Shown here one piece after another: positions 24,969 through 33,833 of a stretch of DNA of 64,000 nucleotides (the stretch's first letter is position 1; every line of letters begins with the position of its first letter). Where the stretch lies: NCBI GenBank assembly GCA_963702595.1, contig CAVPDC010000022.1, positions 248,001 to 312,000 of the forward strand. The letters are read 5' to 3'. Source of the DNA: JALORV01 sp963702595 (GTDB taxonomy: Bacteria > Pseudomonadota > Gammaproteobacteria > Burkholderiales > Burkholderiaceae_F). The notes under the pieces are model-generated. The model was not told the origin of the DNA. It was given only the letters and a program-made list of their open reading frames with translations, and made no database searches. Position numbers and translations under genes: made by a program.

Positions 24969-24983
24969 AGTGCGTCGGTGCGT

Positions 24984-26435
24984 CTAACGCGCGGGGGCCT
25001 TGGCGACGCTCTCGCCCTTGGGCTTCGCCACGTCCACCGGCTTGCCCTTGAGGTGATTCATCGCCTGCTGCAACTGGAAGTCCTCGGCGCTGCCGAACTC
25101 GTAGCGGCGTGTGGGTGCCGCCTTGTTCGCCGGCGTGGATTCCGGGGTCGTAGCGGGCTGCGTTGCCGCACCGGCCGGTGAAGTTGCGCGGCGCGCCGCG
25201 TCCTCGGCCTTGTTGCTTTCAAGATGCCGCATGAGATCAGCCTCACGGACATTGAAGCCGGAGAAATTGCCCTCGGGCGTGTCTTCCACCACCAGGTCAG
25301 GGACGATGCCCTTAGCCTGGATCGAACGTCCGTTCGGCGTGTAGTAGCGCGCCGTCGTCAGCTTGATCGCTGCGGGGCCCTCGCCCTCGAGGCGCAGTGG
25401 GATGATCGTCTGCACCGACCCCTTGCCGAACGACTGCGTGCCAATGACGGTCGCCCGCTTGTGATCCTGCAAAGCGCCGGCCACGATCTCGGAGGCCGAA
25501 GCCGAGGCGCCATTGACCAGCACGATCATCGGCACGCTCTTGATCTGCGGCGGCAGCTTCTGCAGCAGATCCTCGCCACGCCCGCGGAGGTAGTCCTCCG
25601 GCGCTGCGATGAAGCGTCGACGCGAATCCTCGTTGCGCCCGTCAGTTGAGACCACCAGCGCGCGCGGCTGCAGGAATGCCGCCGACACGCCCACGGCCGA
25701 GTGCAGCAGGCCGCCGGGGTCGTTGCGCAGATCGAGCACCAGCCCCTTGAGCGGGGCCTGCTTGTAAAGTTCGTTGATCTGCCGGACCAGATCATCGACC
25801 GTGCGCTCCTGGAACTGTGCAATGCGCACGAAGCCATAGCCGGGTTCGATCATCTTGGCGCGGACCGACTGCACGCGGATCACGTCGCGCATCAGCTTGA
25901 ATTCAAGCGGCTTGTCCTCGCCCTTGCGCGCGATTGTCAGGTTGATGGACGTGCGCGGCTTCCCGCGCATCAGCTTCACAGCCTCGGGCAACGTCATGCC
26001 GCGCGTGACTTTGTCGTCGATCTTGATGATGAGGTCGCCCGCCTTGACCCCGGCGCGCGCGGCCGGAGTGTCGTCAATCGGCGCGATGACCTTGATGATC
26101 CCGTCTTCGGCGCCGACTTCGATACCCAGCCCGCCGAACTCCCCCTGCGTGCTCGACTGCATGTCCTTGAACGCGTCTGCGTCGAGGAACGCCGAATGCG
26201 GATCGAGTCCGGCCAGCATCCCGGAGATCGCCTCCTGCATCAGCTTCTTGTCGTCGACAGGTTCGACGTAGTTTTGCTTGACGGCCCCGAACACTTCGGT
26301 GAACTGGCGGATCTCCTCGAGCGGGATCTGGCCACGCGAATCGCGGAACGCGTATGCAGAGATGCCGAGGCTGACCAGGACGCCGGCGATGGCGCCTGTA
26401 CCGATCAATCCAACACTGCGTAACCTGCCAGCCAT
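24984..26435 (-). CDS. S41 family carboxyl-terminal processing protease (CtpA)
   Basis: A periplasmic serine protease that trims or degrades envelope proteins from the C-terminus. The 483-aa product has an N-terminal membrane anchor (about residues 8-28), a PDZ domain (about 92-175, GLGIEVG...) and the S41 catalytic core. The core shows LDLRNDPGG, the catalytic Ser in NGASASASEIVAGAL, and the Lys in GTQSFGKGSVQ. The C-terminal 90 residues are disordered and Ala/Thr/Pro-rich. It sits between envC and moeB in a minus-strand set (gpmA-envC-ctpA) typical of betaproteobacteria. Its likely substrates, peptidoglycan enzymes, are inferred from other CtpA proteins. Confidence 0.92.
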   Translation of the reverse strand: MAGRLRSVGLIGTGAIAGVLVSLGISAYAFRDSRGQIPLEEIRQFTEVFGAVKQNYVEPVDDKKLMQEAISGMLAGLDPHSAFLDADAFKDMQSSTQGEFGGLGIEVGAEDGIIKVIAPIDDTPAARAGVKAGDLIIKIDDKVTRGMTLPEAVKLMRGKPRTSINLTIARKGEDKPLEFKLMRDVIRVQSVRAKMIEPGYGFVRIAQFQERTVDDLVRQINELYKQAPLKGLVLDLRNDPGGLLHSAVGVSAAFLQPRALVVSTDGRNEDSRRRFIAAPEDYLRGRGEDLLQKLPPQIKSVPMIVLVNGASASASEIVAGALQDHKRATVIGTQSFGKGSVQTIIPLRLEGEGPAAIKLTTARYYTPNGRSIQAKGIVPDLVVEDTPEGNFSGFNVREADLMRHLESNKAEDAARRATSPAGAATQPATTPESTPANKAAPTRRYEFGSAEDFQLQQAMNHLKGKPVDVAKPKGESVAKAPAR

Positions 26436-26483
26436 GCCACCTCCGGGAGCCGAAGCCGCGACGGGACGCCGCTCAGGGGAAAC

Positions 26484-27887
26484 TTAGCGCACCGCGACCC
26501 AGGTAAGCGGGTCAAAAGGACGACCCTGGAAACGTAGTTCGAAGTATAGGCCCGGGTGCTCGTTGCCACCCGTATTTCCGACCAATGCCACTGGGACTCC
26601 GACAGCGACCGGGTCCCCAACGTTCCGTAGCAGCGCCTCATTATTTCCGTAGATCGACAGGAAGCCATCGCCGTGGTCGACCACCAGCAGGTTGCCGAAC
26701 CCCCGCAGCCAGTCCGAAAAGACAACACGCCCGTCCCCGACGGCCTGGACTTCGGCGCCGGCGGGCGCCCGTATGAAGATCCCTTTCCAGGTTGGACCGG
26801 CGGCACCGCCCTCGCCGCGCCTGGCAGCACCGAAGCGAGCCGTTATCGTCCCTTCCACGGGAAGCGTGATTTTTCCCTTACGTTGACCGAAATTCGCTGA
26901 AGATAGGGGCAAAATTGGGGCGGTCGGGCGGCGTTCGGCGGCACTTGGCGGAGTCGGGATGGCCTCGGGAGGTCGTGCGCGGGCCGTCGTCTCCCGTGCG
27001 CGCTCCGCATCCCGGCGGGCGCGCTCCGCATCCTGCCTGGCCTGATCAGCAAGCACTTTGGCGAGTCGCTCGATAAGTGCGTTCAGTCGCTTCTCGTCCC
27101 GCTCGAGTCGGCCAATCGACTGCCGCTGAGATGCAATCTGCCTTGAAAGCTGATCTAGTGTGCGCTTACGTCGCGCGTTCTCCTGCTCGAGTTTGTTGCG
27201 GCTTTGCTGCTCATCTTCGACTATCTTTAACAGTTCTGTTCTCTTCTGCTCTGATTGCACCTTAAGTTCTGAGAGTTCCTCGCGTTGATCCTGTAGTTCG
27301 ACAACGATGCGCTCAGCGGCACGGCTGAGATAGGCCAAATACTCGCCCTCGCGTGTCAGCTGGCCGGGGTCCTTGCCTTCGAGCAAGAGGTGAAGCGGAT
27401 CGCGCAACGTCAGCGCCTGCTGCTGGCGAAGCAGAGCCGCGAGTTGACCTTCCTGCGCGCCCTGCCTCTGCGCGACGTCGCGCTCGCGTCGCTCCAGCGC
27501 GGCCAGTTGCTGTTCGATCTTCTGGCGCGCCGCCGCCAGGTCCCGCAACCGGCGGTTGGTTGCGGAGATATTCGCCTCTAGTCCAGCCAGGGCGTCAGTC
27601 GCCTCGGAGTACGACGCTTCGCTGGCAGCAAGCTGGCGCTTGAGCTTGGCCAGTTCAGCCTGAAGCTCGCGCTGTTCGCCCTGGAGTTCACGCTGGCGCG
27701 TGACCGTATTCGGCTGCTTGGGCTGGGACGGTGCATCGGACTTGCCGGTGCGGGCCGCCGGTGGGCTGGCCTTTCGCTCGGCAGACTTCTGCTGACCAAG
27801 GCTGGCATCGGCCAGGACAAAGGCGGCGGCGCAAACGCCGGCGGCCACGCAGCGCAGCAGGGTGCGGGAGTTCGGCAGCCCGCTCAA
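26484..27887 (-). CDS. envC: Murein hydrolase activator EnvC, LytM (M23) domain
   Basis: Periplasmic protein that activates the amidases splitting septal peptidoglycan, and is linked to FtsEX. The 467-aa product has a signal peptide (about residues 1-31), a long coiled coil (about 60-290, rich in Q, E, R and L) and a C-terminal LytM domain (about 340-465). The zinc ligands are degenerate: where active enzymes have a HxH motif, this has LYFELR, so it should be an activator, not an enzyme. Its start overlaps the gpmA stop by 4 bases. The ftsE and ftsX genes are elsewhere in this window (45799-47390). Confidence 0.9.
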   Translation of the reverse strand: MSGLPNSRTLLRCVAAGVCAAAFVLADASLGQQKSAERKASPPAARTGKSDAPSQPKQPNTVTRQRELQGEQRELQAELAKLKRQLAASEASYSEATDALAGLEANISATNRRLRDLAAARQKIEQQLAALERRERDVAQRQGAQEGQLAALLRQQQALTLRDPLHLLLEGKDPGQLTREGEYLAYLSRAAERIVVELQDQREELSELKVQSEQKRTELLKIVEDEQQSRNKLEQENARRKRTLDQLSRQIASQRQSIGRLERDEKRLNALIERLAKVLADQARQDAERARRDAERARETTARARPPEAIPTPPSAAERRPTAPILPLSSANFGQRKGKITLPVEGTITARFGAARRGEGGAAGPTWKGIFIRAPAGAEVQAVGDGRVVFSDWLRGFGNLLVVDHGDGFLSIYGNNEALLRNVGDPVAVGVPVALVGNTGGNEHPGLYFELRFQGRPFDPLTWVAVR

Positions 27888-28639
27888 GCGCCCGCGGTGG
27901 CCCGGCCTTGCGCGGCTACCGCGGCGGTGGCGCGAGCGATCTCGTCGGCATCGCCAAGGTAGTAGTGCCTGATCGGCCGCAGTTCAGCGTCAAGTTCGTA
28001 CACGAGTGGCCGGGCCGTTGGAATGTTGAGTCCGACGATGTCGTCGTCGGAGACGTTGTCGAGGTATTTGATCAACGCGCGGAGTGAGTTGCCGTGTGCG
28101 GCGACGATGACGCGCCGTCCGCGCTGGATCGCGGGCGCAATCGAGTCCTTCCAGAAGGGGAGCACGCGCGCGACGGTGTCGCGCAGGCACTCTGTCGCCG
28201 GGATGTCGTGAGGCTGAAGATGCTTGTAACGCGGGTCGCGTCCTGCCCAGCGCGGATCTTCGGGCGTCAGGGGATCGGGTGCCACGGCGTAGGCGCGACG
28301 CCAAATCAGCACCTGCTGTTCACCAAAGCGCGCCGCGGTCTCGGACTTGTTGAGGCCTTGCAGCGCGCCGTAATGACGCTCGTTCAGGCGCCAGCTGTGA
28401 ACCACAGGCAGCCACATCCGGTCCATCGCGTCGAGCGCGATCCACAGTGTCCGGATCGCCCGCTTAAGCACCGAGGCGTAGGCAATGTCGAATTCAAAGC
28501 CCTCGCTGCGCAGCAGTTCCCCGGCGGCGCGTGCCTCCTGCCGGCCCTGCTCGGTGAGATCAACATCGGTCCAGCCAGTGAAACGATTCTCGAGATTCCA
28601 CTGGCTTTCGCCATGACGCAGCAGCACGAGCTTGAACAT
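27884..28639 (-). CDS. gpmA: 2,3-bisphosphoglycerate-dependent phosphoglycerate mutase
   Basis: Glycolytic enzyme that interconverts 3- and 2-phosphoglycerate. The 251-aa product has the phosphohistidine motif LVLLRHGESQWN at residues 4-15 with the catalytic His 9. Other family blocks are present: FTGWTDVDLTEQG, SVLKRAIRT, WRLNERHYGALQGLNK with its Glu, and the second His in IVAAHGNSLRAL. The length matches the 250-aa dPGM family. It heads the gpmA-envC-ctpA unit and is divergent from the rhodanese gene. Confidence 0.95.
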   Translation of the reverse strand: MFKLVLLRHGESQWNLENRFTGWTDVDLTEQGRQEARAAGELLRSEGFEFDIAYASVLKRAIRTLWIALDAMDRMWLPVVHSWRLNERHYGALQGLNKSETAARFGEQQVLIWRRAYAVAPDPLTPEDPRWAGRDPRYKHLQPHDIPATECLRDTVARVLPFWKDSIAPAIQRGRRVIVAAHGNSLRALIKYLDNVSDDDIVGLNIPTARPLVYELDAELRPIRHYYLGDADEIARATAAVAAQGRATAGA

Positions 28640-28678
28640 GAAAGCGATGGGACCTCGGGGCCGGTAACGTGCCTATTC

Positions 28679-28684
28679 TATAAT
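28679..28684 (+). promoter_or_regulatory. Candidate -10 element (TATAAT) before the rhodanese gene
   Basis: A perfect TATAAT lies 61 bases upstream of the GTG start at 28746, in the divergent gpmA/rhodanese spacer. No good -35 is found at the normal distance, so activation or an extended element may be needed. Confidence 0.4.
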
Positions 28685-28745
28685 CTGCGGCTTTTCGGCC
28701 CTCGCTGTCGGCGATTGATACCGCCTGCAGCCAATCGACACCGCT

Positions 28746-29150
28746 GTGCTGCAGTTCTTCATCGACAACGTCCTCCTGATCGGCGTCGCCTTCATCAGCG
28801 GGGCCATGCTCGTCTGGCCTCTGGTGCGGGGAAAGGCCAGTGGCCCCACGCTTTCGACGCTGCAGGCGACACAGCTCATCAATTCGCGCAATCCGCAGGT
28901 CGTGGACCTTCGCAATACGGAGGAATTCGCGAAGGGATCGCTCCCCAACGCGCGCAACATTCCGGCCGCCAAAGTGGCGGAGCGCGTCAGCGAACTCAAG
29001 AAGGACAAGCCAGTGCTTTTGGTCTGCGCGACAGGCACCAGTGCCGGCCGGACGGCGGCACTGCTGCGTTCTCAGGGATACGGCGATGTCTATGTGCTCG
29101 GAGGTGGTCTGGCCGCCTGGCGCGAGGCCGGACTGCCGGTCCGTGCCTGA
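28746..29150 (+). CDS. Membrane-anchored rhodanese-like protein
   Basis: The 134-aa product has one N-terminal membrane helix (about residues 5-26) followed by a single rhodanese domain (about 40-132). The active-site loop is CATGTSAG with the persulfide Cys near residue 95, and the CH2-type motif DLRNTEEFAKGSLPNA is present. Rhodaneses carry sulfane sulfur; the physiological substrate is unknown. The start is GTG. It is followed 12 bases later by grxC and then secB, a conserved order in proteobacteria (YibN-GrxC-SecB). Confidence 0.9.
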   Translation: MLQFFIDNVLLIGVAFISGAMLVWPLVRGKASGPTLSTLQATQLINSRNPQVVDLRNTEEFAKGSLPNARNIPAAKVAERVSELKKDKPVLLVCATGTSAGRTAALLRSQGYGDVYVLGGGLAAWREAGLPVRA

Positions 29151-29162
29151 AGTGGAGTAACA

Positions 29163-29420
29163 ATGGCCCAGGTCCTGATGTACAGCACCGCGGTTTGCCC
29201 GTACTGCCAGCGCGCCGAATCGTTGCTGAAGGCCCGCGGCGTAACCGAGATCGAGAAAGTCCGCATCGACCTCGATCCGTCGCGCCGCGACGAAATGATC
29301 GCGCGTACCGGGCGCCGTACCGTGCCGCAGATTTTCGTCGGTTCCACCCATGTGGGCGGCTTCGACGACCTCTCTGCACTTGACCGTGAAGGCAAGCTGA
29401 CGCCGCTGCTCGCGCAATAG
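29163..29420 (+). CDS. grxC: Glutaredoxin 3
   Basis: A small cytoplasmic thiol reductase that uses glutathione. The 85-aa product has the redox motif CPYC at residues 12-15, the cis-Pro region TVPQIF (about 53-58) and the glutathione-binding GGFDDL near residue 64. Length and motifs are typical of GrxC. It follows a rhodanese gene and precedes secB, likely on one transcript. The ATG at 29163 follows a GGAG ribosome site. Confidence 0.95.
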   Translation: MAQVLMYSTAVCPYCQRAESLLKARGVTEIEKVRIDLDPSRRDEMIARTGRRTVPQIFVGSTHVGGFDDLSALDREGKLTPLLAQ

Positions 29421-29476
29421 TTCTTCTCAACCCCCTTTGCCCCGCGGGTCTGCCGCCGGGGATACCAGGAAAACAA

Positions 29477-29995
29477 ATGACCGATACGACTCCCGCGGCC
29501 GCCGCCGCCCAGACCCCGGTGTTCCAGGTTCAGCGTGTCTACCTGAAAGACGCGTCGCTCGAGATGCCGGCGGCGCCGATGATCTTCCTCGAGAGTGAAG
29601 GCCCGAAGGTCGATGTGCAGCTCGAAGTCACGGACGCGGCGGTGATGGATGCGCTGCACGAGGTCGTGGTGCGGGTAACTGTCACTGCCAAGATCAAGGA
29701 CAAGGTCCTGTTTCTCGTCGAGGGCAAGCAGGGCGGCATCTTCGAAATGCGCAACATCCCGGCCGAGCAGAAGCCGGCGATCCTGGGCATCGTCTGCCCC
29801 GGGATCGTCTACCCCTACCTGCGCTCGAACATCGCCGACCTGATCAGCCGCACTGGTCTGCCGCCGATCCACCTGGCCGAAATCAACTTCGAAGCTTTCT
29901 ATCAGCAGCGCATGGCAGCACTGGCGCAGCAGACTGCGGGGCAGCAGCCGCCCGCCGCGCAAGTCGCGTCGGGCAACGGCGCAGCCAACGCCTAG
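29477..29995 (+). CDS. secB: Protein-export chaperone SecB
   Basis: Tetrameric cytoplasmic chaperone that keeps preproteins unfolded and hands them to SecA. The 172-aa product has family blocks FQVQRVYLKDASLE, the SecA-contact region with FEMRNI, the CPGIVYPYLRSNIADLISRTGLPP signature region, and INFEAFY. The N-terminal 14 residues are Ala-rich, and the last 25 are Gln/Ala-rich and probably disordered. The gene follows grxC and precedes gpsA, the conserved grxC-secB-gpsA order. Confidence 0.95.
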   Translation: MTDTTPAAAAAQTPVFQVQRVYLKDASLEMPAAPMIFLESEGPKVDVQLEVTDAAVMDALHEVVVRVTVTAKIKDKVLFLVEGKQGGIFEMRNIPAEQKPAILGIVCPGIVYPYLRSNIADLISRTGLPPIHLAEINFEAFYQQRMAALAQQTAGQQPPAAQVASGNGAANA

Positions 29996-30001
29996 CGTGT
30001 G

Positions 30002-31003
30002 ATGAACATCGCGGTGCTCGGCGCGGGGGCGTGGGGCACTGCGATTGCGTGCGCGACCAGCGCCCGCCATTCGGTAGTGCTGCACGCGCGTGATCATGAG
30101 AGTGCGCGCGAGATCGCCTCGATGCGGGTCAACCAGCGCTACCTCCCTGGCGTCACCCTGCCGGCCTCGCTGGTCGTCTCGGCCGACGCTGATGCGGCGA
30201 TCCAGCATGCAGCCCATGGCCTGCTGCTCATTGCCACGCCGACTCGGGCCTTGCGCGAGATATGCCGGACAATGGCCGCAGCGGCGTTTGCCGGACCCGT
30301 GGCCTGGTTGTGCAAGGGACTGGAAGAGGAGGACCATCGACTCGCACACGAGGTAGTCGCCGAAGAATGGCCGCAAGCGAACGGGCGCAGCGGACCGGTT
30401 TCCGGCCCGAGCTTCGCGCTTGAGGTTGCGCGCGGGCTGCCGACGGCACTGACGGTGGCCGGCACCACTGGATTCTGCGATGTGGTGACCGAAGCCCTGC
30501 ATGGCGGAGCCCTGCGCGTTTATTCGACGTCGGACGTGATTGGGGTCGAGATCGGTGGCACCGTCAAGAACGTCCTTGCCATTGCCACGGGGATCAGTGA
30601 TGCCCGCGAACTCGGCGCCAATGCGCGCGCCGCACTGATTACGCGGGGGCTGGCGGAGATGAGCCGTCTCGGTGTCGCGCTCGGGGCTCGCCATGAGACC
30701 TTCATGGGACTGACCGGAGTCGGCGATCTGATTCTCACCGCTACCGGTGACCTCTCACGCAACCGGCAGATTGGCCTTGCGCTGGGACGTGGCTTGGCGC
30801 TCGAGTCCGCGGTCGAGCAGCTGGGACATGTGGCCGAAGGTGTCCGTTCGGCGCCAGCCGTGCTCGCGCGAGCGCGGGCCGCTGGAATCCAGATGCCAAT
30901 CACCGAGGCGGTGTGTGCGGTTCTCGCCGGTGACACGACACCGCGCCAGGCGCTCGATCGTCTCCTTGCGCGCGATCCGAAGCGCGAAAACAGCGTCGCA
31001 TGA
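30002..31003 (+). CDS. gpsA: Glycerol-3-phosphate dehydrogenase [NAD(P)+]
   Basis: Makes sn-glycerol 3-phosphate from dihydroxyacetone phosphate for phospholipid synthesis. The 333-aa product has the NAD(P) motif VLGAGAWGTA (residues 5-14), the conserved CKGLE, GPSFALEVA, the catalytic Lys in GGTVKNVLAIA, and GLTGVGDLILT. ATG 30002 is used; a GTG directly before it would add one residue. It overlaps the next gene by 4 bases. Confidence 0.95.
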   Translation: MNIAVLGAGAWGTAIACATSARHSVVLHARDHESAREIASMRVNQRYLPGVTLPASLVVSADADAAIQHAAHGLLLIATPTRALREICRTMAAAAFAGPVAWLCKGLEEEDHRLAHEVVAEEWPQANGRSGPVSGPSFALEVARGLPTALTVAGTTGFCDVVTEALHGGALRVYSTSDVIGVEIGGTVKNVLAIATGISDARELGANARAALITRGLAEMSRLGVALGARHETFMGLTGVGDLILTATGDLSRNRQIGLALGRGLALESAVEQLGHVAEGVRSAPAVLARARAAGIQMPITEAVCAVLAGDTTPRQALDRLLARDPKRENSVA

Positions 31004-31596
31004 CGTTTCGTTCGATCTGTGTTTTCTGCGGCTCGCAGGCTGGGGTGAGGCCCGAGTACGTGGCGTCTGCACGCGAGTTTGCTCAGGCCGTCACGAAGAG
31101 GGGTCTGACGCTGGTCTTTGGCGGCGGCCACGTCGGACTCATGGGTGCGCTGGCCGACTCGGCCCTGGAGCACCGTGGGCAGGTCATCGGAGTCATCCCG
31201 CGTCACCTGATGCGTCCCGAGGTGGCGCACCGGCGGCTGACCGACCTGCGCGTCGTCGAATCGATGCACGAGCGCAAGCGAATGATGGCCGAACTCAGTG
31301 ACGCGTTCGTGGTCCTGCCCGGTGGTTACGGCACGCTCGAAGAGATGTTCGAGATGGTGACCTGGCTGCAACTGCAACTGCAGTCCAAGCCGGTCGGGAT
31401 CCTGAACGTCGAGCAGTTCTACGATCCGCTGCTCGACTTCCTGCGTCACGCCGCCAGCGAGGGCTTCATCCGGCCCGAGCACTGGGACCTCCTGATCGTC
31501 GATCACACGCCGGAGTTGCTGCTGGACCGTCTCGAACTGCATGCCGCCGAAATGCGAAAGGCGCACCCGCGCCGAACCGACCTGAACTGCGGCTAA
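31000..31596 (+). CDS. TIGR00730 family Rossmann-fold protein (LOG-type nucleoside monophosphate phosphoribohydrolase)
   Basis: Predicted to hydrolyse the N-glycosidic bond of nucleotides such as AMP or cytokinin riboside monophosphates (LOG family). The 198-aa product has FCGSQAG at the start, GGGHVGLMG, the Arg/Lys motif MHERKRMM, and the diagnostic PGGYGTLEE at about residues 106-114. It overlaps gpsA by 4 bases and converges on trmL two bases later. The substrate in this organism cannot be read from sequence. Confidence 0.9.
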   Translation: MTFRSICVFCGSQAGVRPEYVASAREFAQAVTKRGLTLVFGGGHVGLMGALADSALEHRGQVIGVIPRHLMRPEVAHRRLTDLRVVESMHERKRMMAELSDAFVVLPGGYGTLEEMFEMVTWLQLQLQSKPVGILNVEQFYDPLLDFLRHAASEGFIRPEHWDLLIVDHTPELLLDRLELHAAEMRKAHPRRTDLNCG

Positions 31597-31597
31597 G

Positions 31598-32068
31598 TCA
31601 GTCGCCACCGCGGAAGTCGTTCTGTCGCCAGGCTTCATAGACGACGACTGCCACGGCGTTCGAGAGGTTGAGGCTGCGGTTGCCGGCGCGCATCGGCAGC
31701 TTCAGCTGCCGGTCGGGCGCAAAGGCATCGCGCAGCGCCGGCGCAAGGCCGCGCGTTTCCGCTCCGAACACCAGCCAGTCGCCAGGCCGGAACCCGACCT
31801 CCGTGTAGAGCCGGGAGGCGCGCGTGGTGAAGCAGTACATGTGTTCGGCTGGCGGTTGCTCGCGTGCGAGCAACGCGGCGAAGCTTGCGTGCACCTGCAA
31901 CTCGGCGTACTCGTGATAGTCCAGTCCCGCCCGGCGCAACTGCTTGTCCGAAAGGTCGAAGCCGAGCGGCTCGATCAGATGCAGGCGCGCACCGCTGTTG
32001 GCGCACAGCCGGATCACGTTGCCGGTGTTGGGTGGAATCTCCGGTTCGACGAGAACGACGTTGAACAT
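31598..32068 (-). CDS. trmL: tRNA (cytidine(34)-2'-O)-methyltransferase TrmL
   Basis: SPOUT-fold enzyme that methylates the wobble base of tRNA-Leu isoacceptors. The 156-aa product begins VLVEPEIPPNTGNVIRLCAN, a family hallmark. The knotted SAM site is formed by LVFGAETRGL (about residues 97-106), LKLPMRAGNRSLNLSNA and a final helix. The length equals E. coli TrmL. The comF-like gene on the same strand ends one base before the trmL start, so the two are likely co-transcribed. Confidence 0.93.
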   Translation of the reverse strand: MFNVVLVEPEIPPNTGNVIRLCANSGARLHLIEPLGFDLSDKQLRRAGLDYHEYAELQVHASFAALLAREQPPAEHMYCFTTRASRLYTEVGFRPGDWLVFGAETRGLAPALRDAFAPDRQLKLPMRAGNRSLNLSNAVAVVVYEAWRQNDFRGGD

Positions 32069-32069
32069 G

Positions 32070-32759
32070 TCAGGGCGTCCGCGCGACCACCCGGTTCACG
32101 ACCCGCACCGCGCCCGCGCGTTTCAGCACGGAAGCGACTTCGTCCAGGGTGCTGCCGGTGGTCATCACGTCATCGACCACCGCGACGCGCCAGCCCCGGA
32201 CGTCGCCGGCGACTGCGAACGCGCCACGAACGTTGCGCTGACGTGCATCGCGTGCCAGCGACTGCTGTGGCGCCGCATGCACAGTCCGCAGCAGGGCTCC
32301 GTCACGCAGCGGCAGATCGACGAGGCGGGCAAAGCAGCGCGCGATCTCGCGCGACTGGTTGAATCCCCGTTCGCTCTCGCGTTCGTGCGACAGCGGTACC
32401 GCGATGACGACGTCGGCTTCCCGCTGGAACGGCTCGCGTGCCGCGAGCAGTTGAGCAAACACATCGGCGAGATCCAGTCGCGCCGCGAACTTGAGCGCGC
32501 CCACCATGCCCGAGACCGGAGCAACATAGTCCGCCAGGGCCCGCGTAGCGTCGAATGCAGGCTCCTGTGCGATGCAATGGCCGCACATCGCGGCGGCGGT
32601 CTCCAGCCGCACGGCGCAGCGAGCGCAACGAATTGTCAGCGGCGAGAAGAAGTCTAACTCGCAGCCGGCGCACAGGGGAGCGCCGGGCTCGATTGCGCAC
32701 ACTACGCAACGTGGAGCCAGCCAGCGCGGGCGGCGTGTGTCGGTCGACATCGGTGACAT
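32070..32759 (-). CDS. ComF family phosphoribosyltransferase-like protein
   Basis: ComF/GntX proteins take part in DNA uptake or use of DNA as a nutrient; their exact activity is unresolved. The 229-aa product has an N-terminal zinc ribbon with four CXXC-type pairs (CVVC, CAGC, CARC, CGHC) and a C-terminal PRTase domain with VAVVDDVMTTGSTL, the PRPP loop (about residues 194-207). The ATG at 32759 is supported by a weak GGAAA 11 bases upstream; ATG 32750 is an alternative. The frame continues upstream antisense to the methyltransferase gene, which I disregard. Confidence 0.87.
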   Translation of the reverse strand: MSPMSTDTRRPRWLAPRCVVCAIEPGAPLCAGCELDFFSPLTIRCARCAVRLETAAAMCGHCIAQEPAFDATRALADYVAPVSGMVGALKFAARLDLADVFAQLLAAREPFQREADVVIAVPLSHERESERGFNQSREIARCFARLVDLPLRDGALLRTVHAAPQQSLARDARQRNVRGAFAVAGDVRGWRVAVVDDVMTTGSTLDEVASVLKRAGAVRVVNRVVARTP

Positions 32760-32787
32760 GAAGAAGCGAATTTCCGCAGAGGAGCGC

Positions 32788-33771
32788 ATGCAGGCGCGGC
32801 CTACCGGCGTCCCTATACTGCCCGACATCATGCCGCTCGGCCCAGGCATCTCGGACATCTCGCCCGGCATCGTTGCGCCGCCGCGCATGGCGGCGCGGGT
32901 TGTCACGGTGGCGCGCCAGTTCGACCGTTGCGCCGGCCGCCTGGCCTCGCACGACCTTCTGCTGCGCGAAGTCGGGCATCGCCTGATCAGTCGCCTCGAG
33001 TACATCCGGCTGGCTCCAAGCCGCATGCTGGACGTTGGCTGCGGTATGGGACGGACCCGCAGTGAGCTGCTGGCGCGCTACCCGGACGCCGACTGGATCG
33101 GAGTCGAACTCTCCGCGGCGATGATGCGCTCGGGTCGTGACGAGCAGCATCGCGCACTCGGCCTTGCTCGCTGGTGGCGCCAGGCCCCGCGCTGGGTGTT
33201 GGCGGATGCCGCCCGCCTGCCGTTCGCCGACCACACGGTGGATCTCGTGTTCTCGAACCTGATGCTTCACTGGCATCCGACCCCGCATGTGGTCTTCCCT
33301 GAGTGGAAGCGGGTCCTGAGCGTCGGCGGCCTGCTGATGTTCAGCTGCTTCGGGCCCGACACGCTGAAGGAGTTGCGAGCAGCTGTCGCCGAGACGCTCC
33401 CGCACGCACGTCCGATGCCCTTCGTCGACATGCACGACTTTGGTGACATGCTGGTGGCAAGCGGTTTCGCGACGCCGGTCATGGATGTCGAATCCATTAC
33501 GCTCACCTACCGCAGTCCGCGCGAGCTGTGTGATGAGGTGCGGGCCCTGGGCGCGAGTCCGCTGGACGAACGCTGGCCCACGCTGCCGTCCGGTCGACGG
33601 GCGCGCCTTCTGCTGGAGGCACTGGCAGCGCGTCGCGACAGCGCGGGCCGAATCCCACTCACGTTCGAGGTGGCCTACGGGCATGCCTGGAAGCCCGCGC
33701 CGCGGTCGGTCGGCGTGAACAAAGTCTCTCTGGAGTCCCTGCGTCAAGGCCTGCCACGCGGAAAGCAGTAA
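32788..33771 (+). CDS. SAM-dependent methyltransferase, BioC-like
   Basis: The 327-aa product has a class I methyltransferase domain: motif I LDVGCGMGRTRSEL (about residues 78-91), an acidic Glu of motif II (IGVELS), motif IV LVFSNLMLHW and a late GGLLMFSCFG. The LHW block and overall layout match BioC, which methylates malonyl-ACP to start biotin synthesis, but a related methyltransferase cannot be excluded and no bio genes are near. ATG 32788 is preferred because GAGGAG sits 4 bases upstream; ATG 32758 would add 10 residues and would share CATG with the comF start on the other strand. Confidence 0.8.
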   Translation: MQARPTGVPILPDIMPLGPGISDISPGIVAPPRMAARVVTVARQFDRCAGRLASHDLLLREVGHRLISRLEYIRLAPSRMLDVGCGMGRTRSELLARYPDADWIGVELSAAMMRSGRDEQHRALGLARWWRQAPRWVLADAARLPFADHTVDLVFSNLMLHWHPTPHVVFPEWKRVLSVGGLLMFSCFGPDTLKELRAAVAETLPHARPMPFVDMHDFGDMLVASGFATPVMDVESITLTYRSPRELCDEVRALGASPLDERWPTLPSGRRARLLLEALAARRDSAGRIPLTFEVAYGHAWKPAPRSVGVNKVSLESLRQGLPRGKQ

Positions 33772-33833
33772 AGTGCGCTCGTGGCCGGGTAAGGCAGGGC
33801 GATGGATTCCGCAGTCCCACACAAGGAGCAGAC

